This document shows positions 55,661 to 64,000 of a stretch of DNA of 64,000 bases, piece by piece. A program made the translations under genes and the position numbers. The notes beneath the pieces were generated by a model, which saw only the letters and a list, made by a program, of their open reading frames with translations, did not search any database and was not told where the DNA came from. This stretch comes from Culicoidibacter larvae (GTDB lineage: Bacteria > Bacillota_I > Bacilli_A > Culicoidibacterales > Culicoidibacteraceae): positions 124,001 through 188,000 of the forward strand of contig NZ_VBWP01000002.1 in assembly GCF_005771635.1 (NCBI RefSeq), written 5' to 3'. Numbering within the stretch: position 1 is the stretch's first letter; every line of letters begins with the position of its first letter.

Positions 55661-56727
55661 TACTTCTTCACCTCATTAATAAATTTTTTTAGTTCTCTAT
55701 AAAAAGATGCAAATTCTGTCATATTCAATTGTTGTTGTGCATCTGATAGGGCAATAGAAGGTTGCGGATGGGTTTCTATCATAATACCGTCACCACCAAC
55801 AGCAATTCCGGCTTTAGCTAATGGTAACAAAATATCCTTACGTCCGGCCGCATGGCTAACGTCAACAATAATTGGTAATTCGAGTCGTTCTTTTAAAATT
55901 GCAACAGCTGAAATATCCAATGTATTCCGTGTTGCTGTTTCAAAAGTACGGATACCACGCTCACAGAGGATGACTTGATCATTTCCCGAAGCAACAATGT
56001 ATTCAGCTGCCAAGGTAAATTCTTCAATCGTTGCCGATAGTCCTCTTTTTAATATAATCGGTTTATTAATCGCTCCGGCTGCTTTGAGCAAACTGAAATT
56101 CTGCATATTGCGAGCACCAATTTGCACCGCATCAAGATATGGCAGAGCCTCTTCCAGAGAGTCAGCATCCATAATTTCACTAACAAGCAGCAAACCATAT
56201 TGCTTAGCAATTCGCGATGCCATTTTTAGCCCGTCAATACCCAGTCCTTGAAAATCATATGGTGAAGTACGCGGTTTAAAGGCTCCGGCACGAACAATTT
56301 GAACGTCAAGACCCGACAAAAAAGCAAATATTTCAGTTATTTGCTCCTCGGTTTCAATGGCACAAGGCCCGGCAATAATGACTGGTGCTTCACCAAATGA
56401 AACAGGACCAATGTGAACAGCAGTTGCCCGTTTTGATTCAACGAGTAACTGCTTATGTGCATCTTCTACTTGTAGTGCTAAAGAGGTTTTAAAAACTTCC
56501 TTAAACAGATGTGCTAAAGCATCATCAGCTAAAGGACCTTCACTCGCCTCTAAGAGCTGTTTTAATAATTTAGCCTCACGAATCGGATCATATAAGTTAC
56601 TATGACCTTGTTTTCGTTTAGCTGCTCCGATTTTTAGTGCAATCGCTGCACGCTCATTGAGCAATCGGACCAATTCTAAACTGATTTCGGTAATTTGTGA
56701 GCGCAAATCTTCTAATGATTCACTCAT
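55660..56727 (-). CDS. aroA: Bifunctional chorismate mutase / DAHP synthase
   Basis: 355 residues. An AroQ-type chorismate mutase domain (1-85, LRSQITEISLELVRLLNERAAIALKIG) is fused to a type I-beta DAHP synthase (about 100-350, VIIAGPCAIET, RAGAFKPRTSPYDFQGLG, LKRGLSATIEE, VDVSHAAGRK). It is the first step of aromatic amino acid synthesis; the fused mutase serves as a feedback sensor for chorismate or prephenate. It overlaps ccpA by one base, an order seen in Bacillus and Staphylococcus. Confidence 0.95.
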   Translation of the reverse strand: MSESLEDLRSQITEISLELVRLLNERAAIALKIGAAKRKQGHSNLYDPIREAKLLKQLLEASEGPLADDALAHLFKEVFKTSLALQVEDAHKQLLVESKRATAVHIGPVSFGEAPVIIAGPCAIETEEQITEIFAFLSGLDVQIVRAGAFKPRTSPYDFQGLGIDGLKMASRIAKQYGLLLVSEIMDADSLEEALPYLDAVQIGARNMQNFSLLKAAGAINKPIILKRGLSATIEEFTLAAEYIVASGNDQVILCERGIRTFETATRNTLDISAVAILKERLELPIIVDVSHAAGRKDILLPLAKAGIAVGGDGIMIETHPQPSIALSDAQQQLNMTEFASFYRELKKFINEVKK

Positions 56728-56743
56728 GTATGCCTACCTTTAA

Positions 56744-57124
56744 TTAACGAGCGTTGATGATATCGTCTTCGTCAATATCATTTGCAGCATTTTGAATACG
56801 TTCAATTAAATCAGCTTTTTTATTTCCTAAGAAAGGATTTTTTGCAACTTCATCTTCTACGAAAGAAAATGTTTGTTTTGCTTCATTAGTAGCATTTTTG
56901 TTAAAGTTATCTAACATATGCTCTCCGCGTTCACGCATATCATGAGCCGTATCTACAGCTTTATCGCGAATTTGGAATGTTTTACTCTTAATATCTTTTA
57001 CAGTTTCTTTACCAGATTTTGGTGCAAGTAAAATTCCTGCAACTACTCCTCCGACAGCCCCTGCTACCACACCGAGTGCTACTGAAGTTAATACTGCTCC
57101 TAAATTGCTTTTTTCTTTTGCCAT
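56744..57124 (-). CDS. ytxH: YtxH-like protein
   Basis: 126 residues: one glycine-rich membrane helix (LTSVALGVVAGAVGGVVAGILLAPKSGKET) and a long amphipathic helical tail. Typical of the YtxH family, membrane-anchored general stress proteins of unknown action. ATG at 57124 with GGAGG 9 bases upstream. It follows the DUF948 gene by 13 bases. Confidence 0.9.
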   Translation of the reverse strand: MAKEKSNLGAVLTSVALGVVAGAVGGVVAGILLAPKSGKETVKDIKSKTFQIRDKAVDTAHDMRERGEHMLDNFNKNATNEAKQTFSFVEDEVAKNPFLGNKKADLIERIQNAANDIDEDDIINAR

Positions 57125-57137
57125 GGCAAACAACCTC

Positions 57138-57443
57138 CTACTTTCTTCTCAATTTTGCGGAAACGAATCCGCCTACTGCTGTTGTCAATGCATCTACAAG
57201 TGTATTTACCTTTTTATAACTTGAATTTGCTCTTGCTGTTATCTCATAAGTTTCTTTCATAACTTTGTTGGTATCATCAACAAGCGTTTGGACCTTTTGA
57301 ATAGCCTTGTTCGCTTCTTTGATCGTTGTAAATAACATTCTTAAGAATCGGATCAAATAGACGAGCAATATAATTGCAACAAACAATATCGCAATAATGA
57401 GTACCCAAAAAATTGTGTTTAAATCAATTGTAATATTGTTCAT
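57138..57443 (-). CDS. ytxG: DUF948 (YtxG-like) membrane protein
   Basis: 101 residues: one N-terminal helix (IFWVLIIAILFVAIILLVYLI) followed by a coiled-coil-like region (IKEANKAIQKVQTLVDDTNKVMKETYEI). DUF948 proteins accompany ytxH after murC in many Bacilli. Function unknown. Confidence 0.9.
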   Translation of the reverse strand: MNNITIDLNTIFWVLIIAILFVAIILLVYLIRFLRMLFTTIKEANKAIQKVQTLVDDTNKVMKETYEITARANSSYKKVNTLVDALTTAVGGFVSAKLRRK

Positions 57444-57512
57444 CCATTTTCACCCTCTCTTTTGAAATCACTTACTCATAGTAATTGTAGCAAAAAAGTT
57501 ACATATGCGCAA

Positions 57513-58829
57513 TTAAAAATTCCTATTTGCGCACTCTTTTTGATATGTATCCAAATATTCATTTACATCGCCTGCACCCATGAAGACAATTGCCGCAGAA
57601 TCATGCTTGCAAAGCTCCTCCAAATTATCATATGAGAGTACCTTTGAACCAGGGATTTTAGCCGCTAAATCGCTAATTGACAACTGTCCGCCGGTCTCGC
57701 GTGCAGAAGCGAAAATATCAACTAAGTAACAAGAATCTGCTTTTGCCAAAATATCGGCAAACTCATCCAAAAACGCCTCTGTCCGTGAGAACGTATGCGG
57801 TTGAAAAACCAATACCAATTCTCTTTCAGGATAGCGCTGACGAATTGCCTCAAGTGTTGCCGCAATTTCAGTTGGGTGATGAGCATAATCATCAACCAAT
57901 ACCTGCTTACCAAACTCACGCACATTAAAGCGGCGTTGTACTCCGGTAAATTCTGCTAAATGTTCATTAATAACCTCAGGATCAATATTTTGCAAAATCC
58001 CAACTGTAATAACCGCTAAACTATTGGCAATCATATGGTCACCATAGAATGGCAGCTCATAATGTCCGGAAAACTCATCATAAACATAAACATCAAAGCT
58101 TACACCGCTTTGAGTTTTTTTAATATTACGAGCTTGAACATCATTATTGTTATTCTTACCGTAGTAGATAATTTTACGCTCATCAACATCCAATTGCAAA
58201 GCATTTGCATCATCGCCGTAAACGATTACTTTCTTAGTTGCCTGATTAGCAAACGTTTCAAAAGCCTGCATAACATCTTGCTCATCTTTAAAGTAATCCG
58301 GATGATCAAATTCAATATTGGTGATAATCGCATAATCAGGTGCATACGCTAAAAAATGACGCTTATATTCACAAGCCTCAAATACAAAGTACTCACTATC
58401 ACTCGCTGCAAGTCCGGTTCCATCACCAATCAAAAACGCAGTTGGTTTAATAGGAGCCAGCATCTGCGCCAACATTCCCGTTGTGGTTGTCTTACCATGA
58501 GTTCCGGCAATAGCAACACTAATGAAGCTGCTGGCAAATTCGGCTAAATACTCACTGTAAGGAATAGCTTGAAGTCCTTGCTCCAACACGGCGCGGACTT
58601 CAACATTGTTGCCGCTATGAAAAGCATTTCCCTGAATAATAATATCATCAGCATGAATATTATTTGCATCAAAAGGCAGTAATTCAATACCGCGTCTTTC
58701 TAATTGTGTTTGGGTGAAGAAATAATGTTCAACATCTGAACCCTTAACCGAATGACCTAAGTCATGCAGAATGCTTGCTAAAGCACTCATTCCGGCACCC
58801 TTAATTCCAATAAAATGATACTGCGCCAT
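57513..58829 (-). CDS. murC: UDP-N-acetylmuramate-L-alanine ligase
   Basis: Cytosolic peptidoglycan precursor enzyme, 438 residues. N-terminal GIKGAGMSALA UDP-binding loop, ATP site AGTHGKTTTTGM, NIEFDHPDYF, and YAHHPTEI with LVFQPHTFSR near the C-terminus. AGGAGG lies before the ATG. A palindromic element occupies the upstream gap. Confidence 0.97.
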   Translation of the reverse strand: MAQYHFIGIKGAGMSALASILHDLGHSVKGSDVEHYFFTQTQLERRGIELLPFDANNIHADDIIIQGNAFHSGNNVEVRAVLEQGLQAIPYSEYLAEFASSFISVAIAGTHGKTTTTGMLAQMLAPIKPTAFLIGDGTGLAASDSEYFVFEACEYKRHFLAYAPDYAIITNIEFDHPDYFKDEQDVMQAFETFANQATKKVIVYGDDANALQLDVDERKIIYYGKNNNNDVQARNIKKTQSGVSFDVYVYDEFSGHYELPFYGDHMIANSLAVITVGILQNIDPEVINEHLAEFTGVQRRFNVREFGKQVLVDDYAHHPTEIAATLEAIRQRYPERELVLVFQPHTFSRTEAFLDEFADILAKADSCYLVDIFASARETGGQLSISDLAAKIPGSKVLSYDNLEELCKHDSAAIVFMGAGDVNEYLDTYQKECANRNF

Positions 58830-58863
58830 GTTGTTGCGCCTCCTAATTACTTATAATATTAGA

Positions 58864-58982
58864 ACGTTGAAAAACGCTCGCATTCGTTGAGAAACCAGTA
58901 GTTTTACTTAGTCACGTATTTTAGGATACGCTCCTGCGCAAAACTACTAATCTCTCTTAGACAGTCAAACGTTTTCATACGC
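58864..58982. repeat. Large imperfect palindromic element, copy 2
   Basis: Located between ytpR and murC. GAAAAACG pairs with CGTTTTC, GAGA with TCTC, AGTAGTTTT with AAAACTACT, and CGTAT-TTTAGG-ATACG forms the apex. On the minus strand the apex reads GCAGGAGCGTAT-N6-ATACGTGACT, the same as copy 1 on the plus strand; outer arms differ in sequence but keep pairing. Confidence 0.65.
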
Positions 58983-59021
58983 CCTGAGTCCATTCCTATA
59001 AAGTATTCTAAACAAAACTAA

Positions 59022-59627
59022 TTACTTATAGTATGAAAAGAATTCAGCACCAATCGGAGCATCATCTTCAAGCACCAAAATTCCTTTTTCCTGTGGTGCA
59101 TCAGGAAGCGCCAATTCACGGGCAGAACAAATCATACCAAATGATTCAACGTCACGCACTTTAGAAGCCTGAATATACAAACCGCTGGGCATCAATGCAC
59201 CAATCTTTGCAACAACCACTTTTTGACCGCTGGCAACATTTGGTGCACCACAAACAATTTGCACGGTACCGGTATCAGTTTGCACTTGGCAAACATTCAA
59301 ATGATCACTCTTAGGATGGGCAACCATACTATCAACAAACCCAACAACAAAATGCGGCTCCAATTCACTTGGTTCAATCGCAAAACCAACTTCGTGAAGT
59401 GTGGCAATGACCGTTTCAACAAAACGCTCATTGCTCATCAGCACACCATTAAAAGGCACTTCAAAAAGTGTCGATGCCGCCAAAATATTATATCCATAAG
59501 TTTCCTCGCCATCAAAAATGCGAACGATATTACCAATTGTCTCAGTCTGATACTTTTCCGGTACCGGATGTAAGTTAACAATCAAAGTATCTTGTAAACC
59601 ATGATTATTATATATCATATTCAACAT
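59022..59627 (-). CDS. ytpR: YtpR-like tRNA-binding domain protein
   Basis: 201 residues. A C-terminal EMAP/Arc1-like tRNA-binding OB fold (about 92-200, VVGFVDSMVAHPKSDHLNVCQV, QIVCGAPNVASGQKVVVAKIGA, GMICSARELALP) follows a DUF4479-type N-terminal domain. It resembles the first domain of PheT but stands alone. RNA target unknown. Two ATGs exist; 59627 has GGAG 9 bases upstream. Confidence 0.92.
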   Translation of the reverse strand: MLNMIYNNHGLQDTLIVNLHPVPEKYQTETIGNIVRIFDGEETYGYNILAASTLFEVPFNGVLMSNERFVETVIATLHEVGFAIEPSELEPHFVVGFVDSMVAHPKSDHLNVCQVQTDTGTVQIVCGAPNVASGQKVVVAKIGALMPSGLYIQASKVRDVESFGMICSARELALPDAPQEKGILVLEDDAPIGAEFFSYYK

Positions 59628-59633
59628 GTAAAA

Positions 59634-59951
59634 TTACTCCTTTGTACTTTGAATGAAAGTAACAACTTCTTCTTTGGTTTTTCGGTTTTTATTAACCAAA
59701 CGCCCGGTTTCTTGACCTTTATTGAAAGTCACAAAACTTGGAATCCCAAAAATGTCTAATTCAATACATTGATCAATAAAATCATCGCGATCTACTGAAT
59801 AGAAAGTAAAATCAGCACATTCTGCTTCAATATCATCTAAAACCGGATAAAGCACTACACAATCAGGACACCATGTCGCTGAAAACATATATACTACATT
59901 TTCTTCTTGTTGATGTGCTTTAAACTCTTCAACTGTTTCTATTTTTTTCAT
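59634..59951 (-). CDS. ytpP: Thioredoxin-like protein YtpP
   Basis: 105 residues, thioredoxin fold with active site WCPDC (27-31) and the cis-Pro in GIPSFVTF. It may serve as a low-molecular-weight thiol or protein disulfide reductase. It lies 6 bases ahead of ytpR. Confidence 0.93.
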   Translation of the reverse strand: MKKIETVEEFKAHQQEENVVYMFSATWCPDCVVLYPVLDDIEAECADFTFYSVDRDDFIDQCIELDIFGIPSFVTFNKGQETGRLVNKNRKTKEEVVTFIQSTKE

Positions 59952-59975
59952 TATTAAATAACTCCCTTTTTATTA

Positions 59976-60551
59976 TTAGTCGCTTGGTCCTTGAAGGACA
60001 CCTTCATTTGAACCGGTACTATCTTGAATAACTTGTTGTTGATTTTCACCAATAAACTCACGCTCATTAACCGCAGGTTTTACCTGAATTGAAAGCGCAA
60101 TTATAGTCAAATAATCAATCTCATTATCAACATCATCTGCTTTTAAAGTTGCACTCACCCGCGCAAATGGTGCAGTAAATACAACTGAATATACATTTTC
60201 AACATTTGTTGACAATATATATAAGGTAACATCACTGTTAATAACCTTAGTTTCAAGCACTTTAGCCATATCTACCCGATCACTCATATCCGGGTGATTA
60301 GGATTAACATGGATATACACCTCGCCAGATGAACTGGCGAGCTTTGCATTATTATCAGAAACCTCACGTTCAATATACCCTTTTGGTAAATAATATAAAA
60401 AGAAATTATTTTCTTTATTGGGTACATAGACATGGTTAGCAACTGTAGTTATTAGTTGATTATCAGCTAGAATCTGCGCAGCGCTCGGTGCTGCTGCACA
60501 TCCGCTTAAAAGCAGTACTCCAGCTGAAATCACAACGATAATCTTTTTCAT
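59976..60551 (-). CDS. Predicted lipoprotein, unknown function
   Basis: 191 residues. Signal peptide KKIIVVISAGVLLLSGC with lipobox LSGC, then a mixed alpha/beta domain and an acidic, Gln-rich C-terminal tail. No family recognised. It lies between ytoP and ytpP, where Bacillus has other genes. Confidence 0.75.
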   Translation of the reverse strand: MKKIIVVISAGVLLLSGCAAAPSAAQILADNQLITTVANHVYVPNKENNFFLYYLPKGYIEREVSDNNAKLASSSGEVYIHVNPNHPDMSDRVDMAKVLETKVINSDVTLYILSTNVENVYSVVFTAPFARVSATLKADDVDNEIDYLTIIALSIQVKPAVNEREFIGENQQQVIQDSTGSNEGVLQGPSD

Positions 60552-60566
60552 TTAGGCCACCCTTTT

Positions 60567-61661
60567 TTATTTTTTAAATGTCAATTGCTCAAAACGAGCA
60601 GTTGAAAACTCTTCGATAAAGGCAATCAATAACTGCCGCGCTGCCAAGTAATCATCACTATCAATGATTGATGAGTTAGCATGAATATAGCGTGCTGGCA
60701 AACAAATTGCTAACGTTGGCACTCCTTCACCTGACATATGTACATTACCGGCATCCGTTCCACCCGGTGAAATAAAGTATTGGAAAGTAATATCATGTTT
60801 TTCTAAAAGTTCATGCGCCCAAGCAATCATTGGCTGGCTAGGAATCATTGAACGATCATGAACTCGCAATAATACACCCTTGCCCAACTGTCCAAATTGT
60901 TCTTTATCACCACTGCTATCATTTGCCGGTGAACAGTCTACAACTAAAGCTAAGTCAGGTTTAATCATCGCTGCTGCTGTTTTAGCACCACGTAACCCAA
61001 CTTCTTCCTGAACTGTTGCCCCGCCATATAATGTCGCCGGTAAAATATCACGACGTTCAGCAAAATATGAAAACACATCTAGTGTTAACGCACAACCAAC
61101 CCGGTTATCCCAAGCTTTGGCCATCAAACGTTTGGGATTTTTCATTTGCACATAAGAACCGTCCATAATAACCTGATCTCCGGGACGAACCCCAAAAGCC
61201 AGCACTTCATCTTTAGAAGTTGCTCCTATATCGATAAACATTTGTGGAAAATCAATCGGCTTATTACGCTGTTCATCAGTTAATAAATGCGTTGGCACTG
61301 AACCAAAGGTTCCTGGCACCGCCTCATTATCACGAGTATAAACTGTCACTCGCTTCCCAAGTAAAGTCTGGTTCCACCAGCCACCAATAGTTTGTACTTT
61401 TAACATACCGTTCTCAGTTATGCGAGTTACCATAAAACCAACCTCGTCCATATGACCGGCAAGCATAATTTTCAAACCGGTATCACGAGCCGAATCTTCA
61501 GGCAACAACACACCAAAAACGCTCCCCAACCGGTCGCGCTCAATAGTACTGGTATGTGCAGTTAATTTTTCTAACATATAATCCCGCACTAAGTCCTCAT
61601 GTCCGCTGACTCCAGGAATTTGTGAGAGTTCTTCAAGTTGTTGTAATTGCCATTGTTCCAT
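60567..61661 (-). CDS. M42-family aminopeptidase (YtoP-like)
   Basis: 364 residues, dinuclear metal aminopeptidase of the tetrahedral M42 type. LAGHMDEVGFMV (His, Asp), MAKAWDNRVGCAL (Asp), TVQEEVGLRGA (Glu pair), LVVDCSP (Asp) and ISPGGTDAGNVHMSGEGVP with the final His are all visible. ATG at 61661 preferred over a GTG nine bases upstream, since AAGGTG lies 6 bases before it. Confidence 0.94.
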   Translation of the reverse strand: MEQWQLQQLEELSQIPGVSGHEDLVRDYMLEKLTAHTSTIERDRLGSVFGVLLPEDSARDTGLKIMLAGHMDEVGFMVTRITENGMLKVQTIGGWWNQTLLGKRVTVYTRDNEAVPGTFGSVPTHLLTDEQRNKPIDFPQMFIDIGATSKDEVLAFGVRPGDQVIMDGSYVQMKNPKRLMAKAWDNRVGCALTLDVFSYFAERRDILPATLYGGATVQEEVGLRGAKTAAAMIKPDLALVVDCSPANDSSGDKEQFGQLGKGVLLRVHDRSMIPSQPMIAWAHELLEKHDITFQYFISPGGTDAGNVHMSGEGVPTLAICLPARYIHANSSIIDSDDYLAARQLLIAFIEEFSTARFEQLTFKK

Positions 61662-61748
61662 AAACTTCACCTTATTTCAATATATTGGTTATTATATCAT
61701 ATCTGCCGGATACTTAAAAGTCTCTGGACCCTATTTATAGAAAGATAA

Positions 61749-61779
61749 AAAGTGCGGGAGGACCAGCCTCCCGCACTTT
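61749..61779 (-). terminator. Terminator after the LRR surface protein gene
   Basis: AAAGTGCGGGAGG and its complement around ACCA; T-rich on the minus strand. Confidence 0.85.
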
Positions 61780-61784
61780 CAACT

Positions 61785-63539
61785 TTATTTACGACGATTC
61801 AGATAAAGAACCAATCCGGCGGCAGCAATGCCAAGTAATCCGGCACCGAGCCAAAGCTCCGGCGCTTCACCGGTAGCAACTAAATTACCATTAGTATTTG
61901 TGTTGCTATCAGCGTTGTTATTATCACTGCTGTTATTGCCCGTATCCACATGAGAATCAATAACATGAACAATAACTGATATTGTCGATACATTACCACT
62001 TGTATCAGCGGCACTTAAAGTTACTGTGTAGTCACCAACCACAGCTATATTTACTGCTGTAGTGAAATCACTGGTAATCAGGCTGCCATCATCAGTTGCT
62101 GCATGAATATCAGTTAAAAACTCAGTTGCTGTTTTTGATGTATTTACTTCATAAGTAATTTCTGAATCAGCAGTAATCACTGGTGCTGTTACATCCGCGG
62201 TTACTTCTTGAGTAAAGGTACCACTAAAATTTGACCCGTTAGTAAAACGCAGTGAATTCGTTCCGGTTTGTTCCCATATCAATTGGCCATTTTCAAAGCG
62301 TCCCGGCGTATTGAATGTCAATTGCAAATCACTTCCGGTATAATCCTGAAAATTCATTGGATTCGGCTGATTTAATTCAACTGCACTCCCAATACTCGTT
62401 TGGTTTGCGCCTGATAGATTGGTAATCGGCAGTTCTTTCAGAGCAGATAGATCATGCACTTTATTATTAGTAATTGTTAAATTGCGGAGTGCCGTAGCAT
62501 TTGCCAAGGGACTGAAATCAGCAATCTGATTGTTTTCAAAATTCGCTGTAAAAAGTGTTGTTCGAATATCGCTCATCGGAGCAATATCAGTTAACTTATT
62601 GTTAGCAAAGTTAACAGTTTGCAATTGCTGTACATCGGTTAAATCAGGCATTGTTGTAAGCTGATTATATTGTAACTCCAATAACTGTAACCCGGTTAAA
62701 CTGCTCACAACACTAGCATTATTTATAGCATTGCTCCAAGCAGCCAGCCAATATATTTTATCCAATCCCGCCAGTGGCGAAATATCGGTAATTTTATTCT
62801 CCGGAATATAAACGTATAGCAAGCCTCGATTATTAGCCAACACGCTGATATCAGACACTTGACTATATCGCAAACTAAAATACTGAAGCTTAGTTAGTGG
62901 TGCAAGTGCATCAATTGACGTCACATTAGCACTATAAATTGATAATTGAGTTAAGTCAGTTAAGTGACTGATTGGTGTAACGTCACTAAAAACGCCGCGG
63001 ACCGTCAATTCTTTTAATGTAGTCATATTAGTTAACGGTGTTAAGTCGCTAACATAATTATTTTGCAACATAAGCTTTTGAATGTTTGACCATCCACTTA
63101 CTACCGAAATATCGCTGAAAGTTCCGCCAGAAATATAAACTGTACTTAACACAAAATGTCCGCTTAAAGGTGACAAATCAGTGATTGCTGTTGATTGCGC
63201 ATCAATCGTTGTCAAATTCATCAACCCAGTCAATGGTGTGATATCAGTAAGGTTGCTATTGCCATACAAATCGATACTCTTCAAGTTCACTGCATACTCA
63301 AGTCCGCTCAAATTTGTAATTCCGGCAGAGCGTGTTGAACTAAGTTTAGACAAACTCAACATATTTACTTCAAGAACCGGCGTCGGTTCACTGATTCCTA
63401 AATCTTTACGTACCGCTGCTTCCAAGTTAGCATCAGCAAAAACAACCGGGTCTCCGCCTGCCGCCTGTACTTTGTTTACAAATAAAAATGGTGTCGCCAG
63501 TAACAATACTGCGGCAACACTCAAAAATAGTTTCTTCAT
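61785..63539 (-). CDS. Internalin-like leucine-rich repeat surface protein
   Basis: 584 residues. Signal peptide (KKLFLSVAAVLLLATPFLFVNKVQA), a cap (DANLEAAVRKDLGI), then about 14 LRRs of the 22-residue internalin type (ISPLAGLDKIYWLAAWSNAI, LTDVQQLQTVNFANNKLT), about 70-405. An Ig-like domain with the HYR/DUF5011-like VTAPVITADSEITYEV and an Asn/Ser/Thr linker follow. The end LVATGEAPE-hydrophobic helix-RRK resembles a sorting signal with Val in place of Pro. The ATG at 63539 has GGGGG 7 bases upstream. Probable adhesin. Confidence 0.87.
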   Translation of the reverse strand: MKKLFLSVAAVLLLATPFLFVNKVQAAGGDPVVFADANLEAAVRKDLGISEPTPVLEVNMLSLSKLSSTRSAGITNLSGLEYAVNLKSIDLYGNSNLTDITPLTGLMNLTTIDAQSTAITDLSPLSGHFVLSTVYISGGTFSDISVVSGWSNIQKLMLQNNYVSDLTPLTNMTTLKELTVRGVFSDVTPISHLTDLTQLSIYSANVTSIDALAPLTKLQYFSLRYSQVSDISVLANNRGLLYVYIPENKITDISPLAGLDKIYWLAAWSNAINNASVVSSLTGLQLLELQYNQLTTMPDLTDVQQLQTVNFANNKLTDIAPMSDIRTTLFTANFENNQIADFSPLANATALRNLTITNNKVHDLSALKELPITNLSGANQTSIGSAVELNQPNPMNFQDYTGSDLQLTFNTPGRFENGQLIWEQTGTNSLRFTNGSNFSGTFTQEVTADVTAPVITADSEITYEVNTSKTATEFLTDIHAATDDGSLITSDFTTAVNIAVVGDYTVTLSAADTSGNVSTISVIVHVIDSHVDTGNNSSDNNNADSNTNTNGNLVATGEAPELWLGAGLLGIAAAGLVLYLNRRK

Positions 63540-63645
63540 TTTAATGTCCCCCATTTTACTAAAAACTGTCTCTAAGTATATCACATTCAATGTATCTTGT
63601 CATATTTGTACACTAAATTGCAATTTTTTCAATAAAAACCCATAA

Positions 63646-63679
63646 AAAACCGGTCAGTGTCTAAGACGCTGACCGGTTT
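63646..63679 (-). terminator. Terminator after the SAP-domain gene
   Basis: AAAACCGGTCAG(TGTC) and its complement around TAA, T-rich on the minus strand. Confidence 0.83.
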
Positions 63680-63684
63680 CAAAA

Positions 63685-64000
63685 TTATTTAACTAAGTCA
63701 AGAATTTCCGCTTTTTTCGCGCCGCTTGGAATTTTGATTCCTTTGTCGGCTGCGATAGCTTTTAATTCAGCAACGGTTAATTTGCTTAAATCTTCAGCTG
63801 GTTTATCAGCTTTTTTTGCAGCAGGCTTTTTAGCCGCTGGTTTTTTCACTTCAGCTTTAGCTTCTGCTTTTGGTGCAGCTGCTTTTTTAGGAGCTTTTGC
63901 AGGCTCTTCTTTTTTCGCTGCAGCTTTTTTAGCTTTTGGCGCTGTTCCGCTTACTGTAGGTTTCACTTCTTTACCTTTAGTACGAACGGTTGCTTCTTTT
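63685..64000 (-). CDS. C-terminal part of a Lys/Ala-rich protein with SAP/HeH domain
   Basis: Partial: the frame stays open past the window edge (residues KEATVRTKGKEVKPTVSG continue upstream), so the GTG at 63966 is probably an internal Val. The visible part has PAAKK-type repeats like histone H1 tails, then a helix-extension-helix SAP/Rho-N-like domain (LSKLTVAELKAIAADKGIKIPSGAKKAEILDLV). It should bind nucleic acid; the N-terminal domain, outside the window, would name the protein. Confidence 0.75.
   Translation of the reverse strand, partial: KEATVRTKGKEVKPTVSGTAPKAKKAAAKKEEPAKAPKKAAAPKAEAKAEVKKPAAKKPAAKKADKPAEDLSKLTVAELKAIAADKGIKIPSGAKKAEILDLVK

Overview
The window is a 64 kb piece of a low-GC (roughly 40%) Gram-positive chromosome. 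It is almost entirely coding, and most genes lie on the minus strand. Several features point to Bacillota: Shine-Dalgarno sites close to AGGAGG, T-box leaders before valS and tyrS, an L27 with a cleavable N-terminal extension next to its protease Prp, CcpA with a near-consensus cre site, an LPXTG surface protein, and Bacillus-like gene order (rplU-prp-rpmA-obg, engB-lon-clpX-tig, ytoP-ytpP-ytpR-murC-DUF948-ytxH-aroA-ccpA). The mixture would fit a deep Bacilli/Erysipelotrichia-like lineage, but sequence alone does not fix the genus. No rRNA operon, IS element, prophage or CRISPR array was seen.

Layout. 1-3.1 kb: deoB, a nicotinate phosphoribosyltransferase and nadE (ribose phosphate and NAD salvage). 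3.2-7.8 kb: mgtE, then a Fur-family regulator divergent from feoA-feoB and a Cys-rich Feo protein. 7.8-11.4 kb: tcdA, a 6S RNA, obg, rpmA-prp-rplU with an L21 leader. 11.4-19.8 kb: VOC protein, cls, dps, an LtrA-like protein, an uncharacterised membrane protein/lipoprotein pair, tRNA-Thr, radC with an A24 peptidase, and a GNAT protein. 19.9-25.8 kb: valS with T-box, ZIP transporter, DtxR-family regulator, a small membrane protein and engB. 25.8-33.2 kb: lon, clpX, tig, a TPR-like unknown and a MupG-like protein. 33.3-37.4 kb: kup, an Rgg/PlcR-like regulator facing a 16-residue peptide gene, and a NUDIX hydrolase. 37.4-48.9 kb: M28 peptidase, DUF1801, tRNA-Arg, a secreted unknown, an Abi_2 HEPN protein, yqeG, comEB, trmB, pepV, pantothenate uptake plus coaX, rsuA, a HI0933-type flavoprotein and a Cof phosphatase. 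48.9-54.5 kb: an LPXTG-anchored GHL10 hydrolase under a cre site, a GH13 protein with altered catalytic residues, and tyrS with T-box. 54.5-64 kb: a large structured element, ccpA, aroA, ytxH, DUF948, a second structured element, murC, ytpR, ytpP, a lipoprotein, ytoP, an LRR surface protein and a partial SAP-domain protein.

How it works together. Metal homeostasis recurs: mgtE, Fur/Feo, Dps, ZIP and DtxR, with candidate operators at both regulator genes. CcpA is encoded here, and its best site lies over the promoter of the carbohydrate-active surface protein. The items most worth following up are the peptide/Rgg-like pair at 35.7-36.7 kb, the related palindromic elements at 54.5 and 58.9 kb, and the GH13 protein that has lost its predicted acid/base glutamate.
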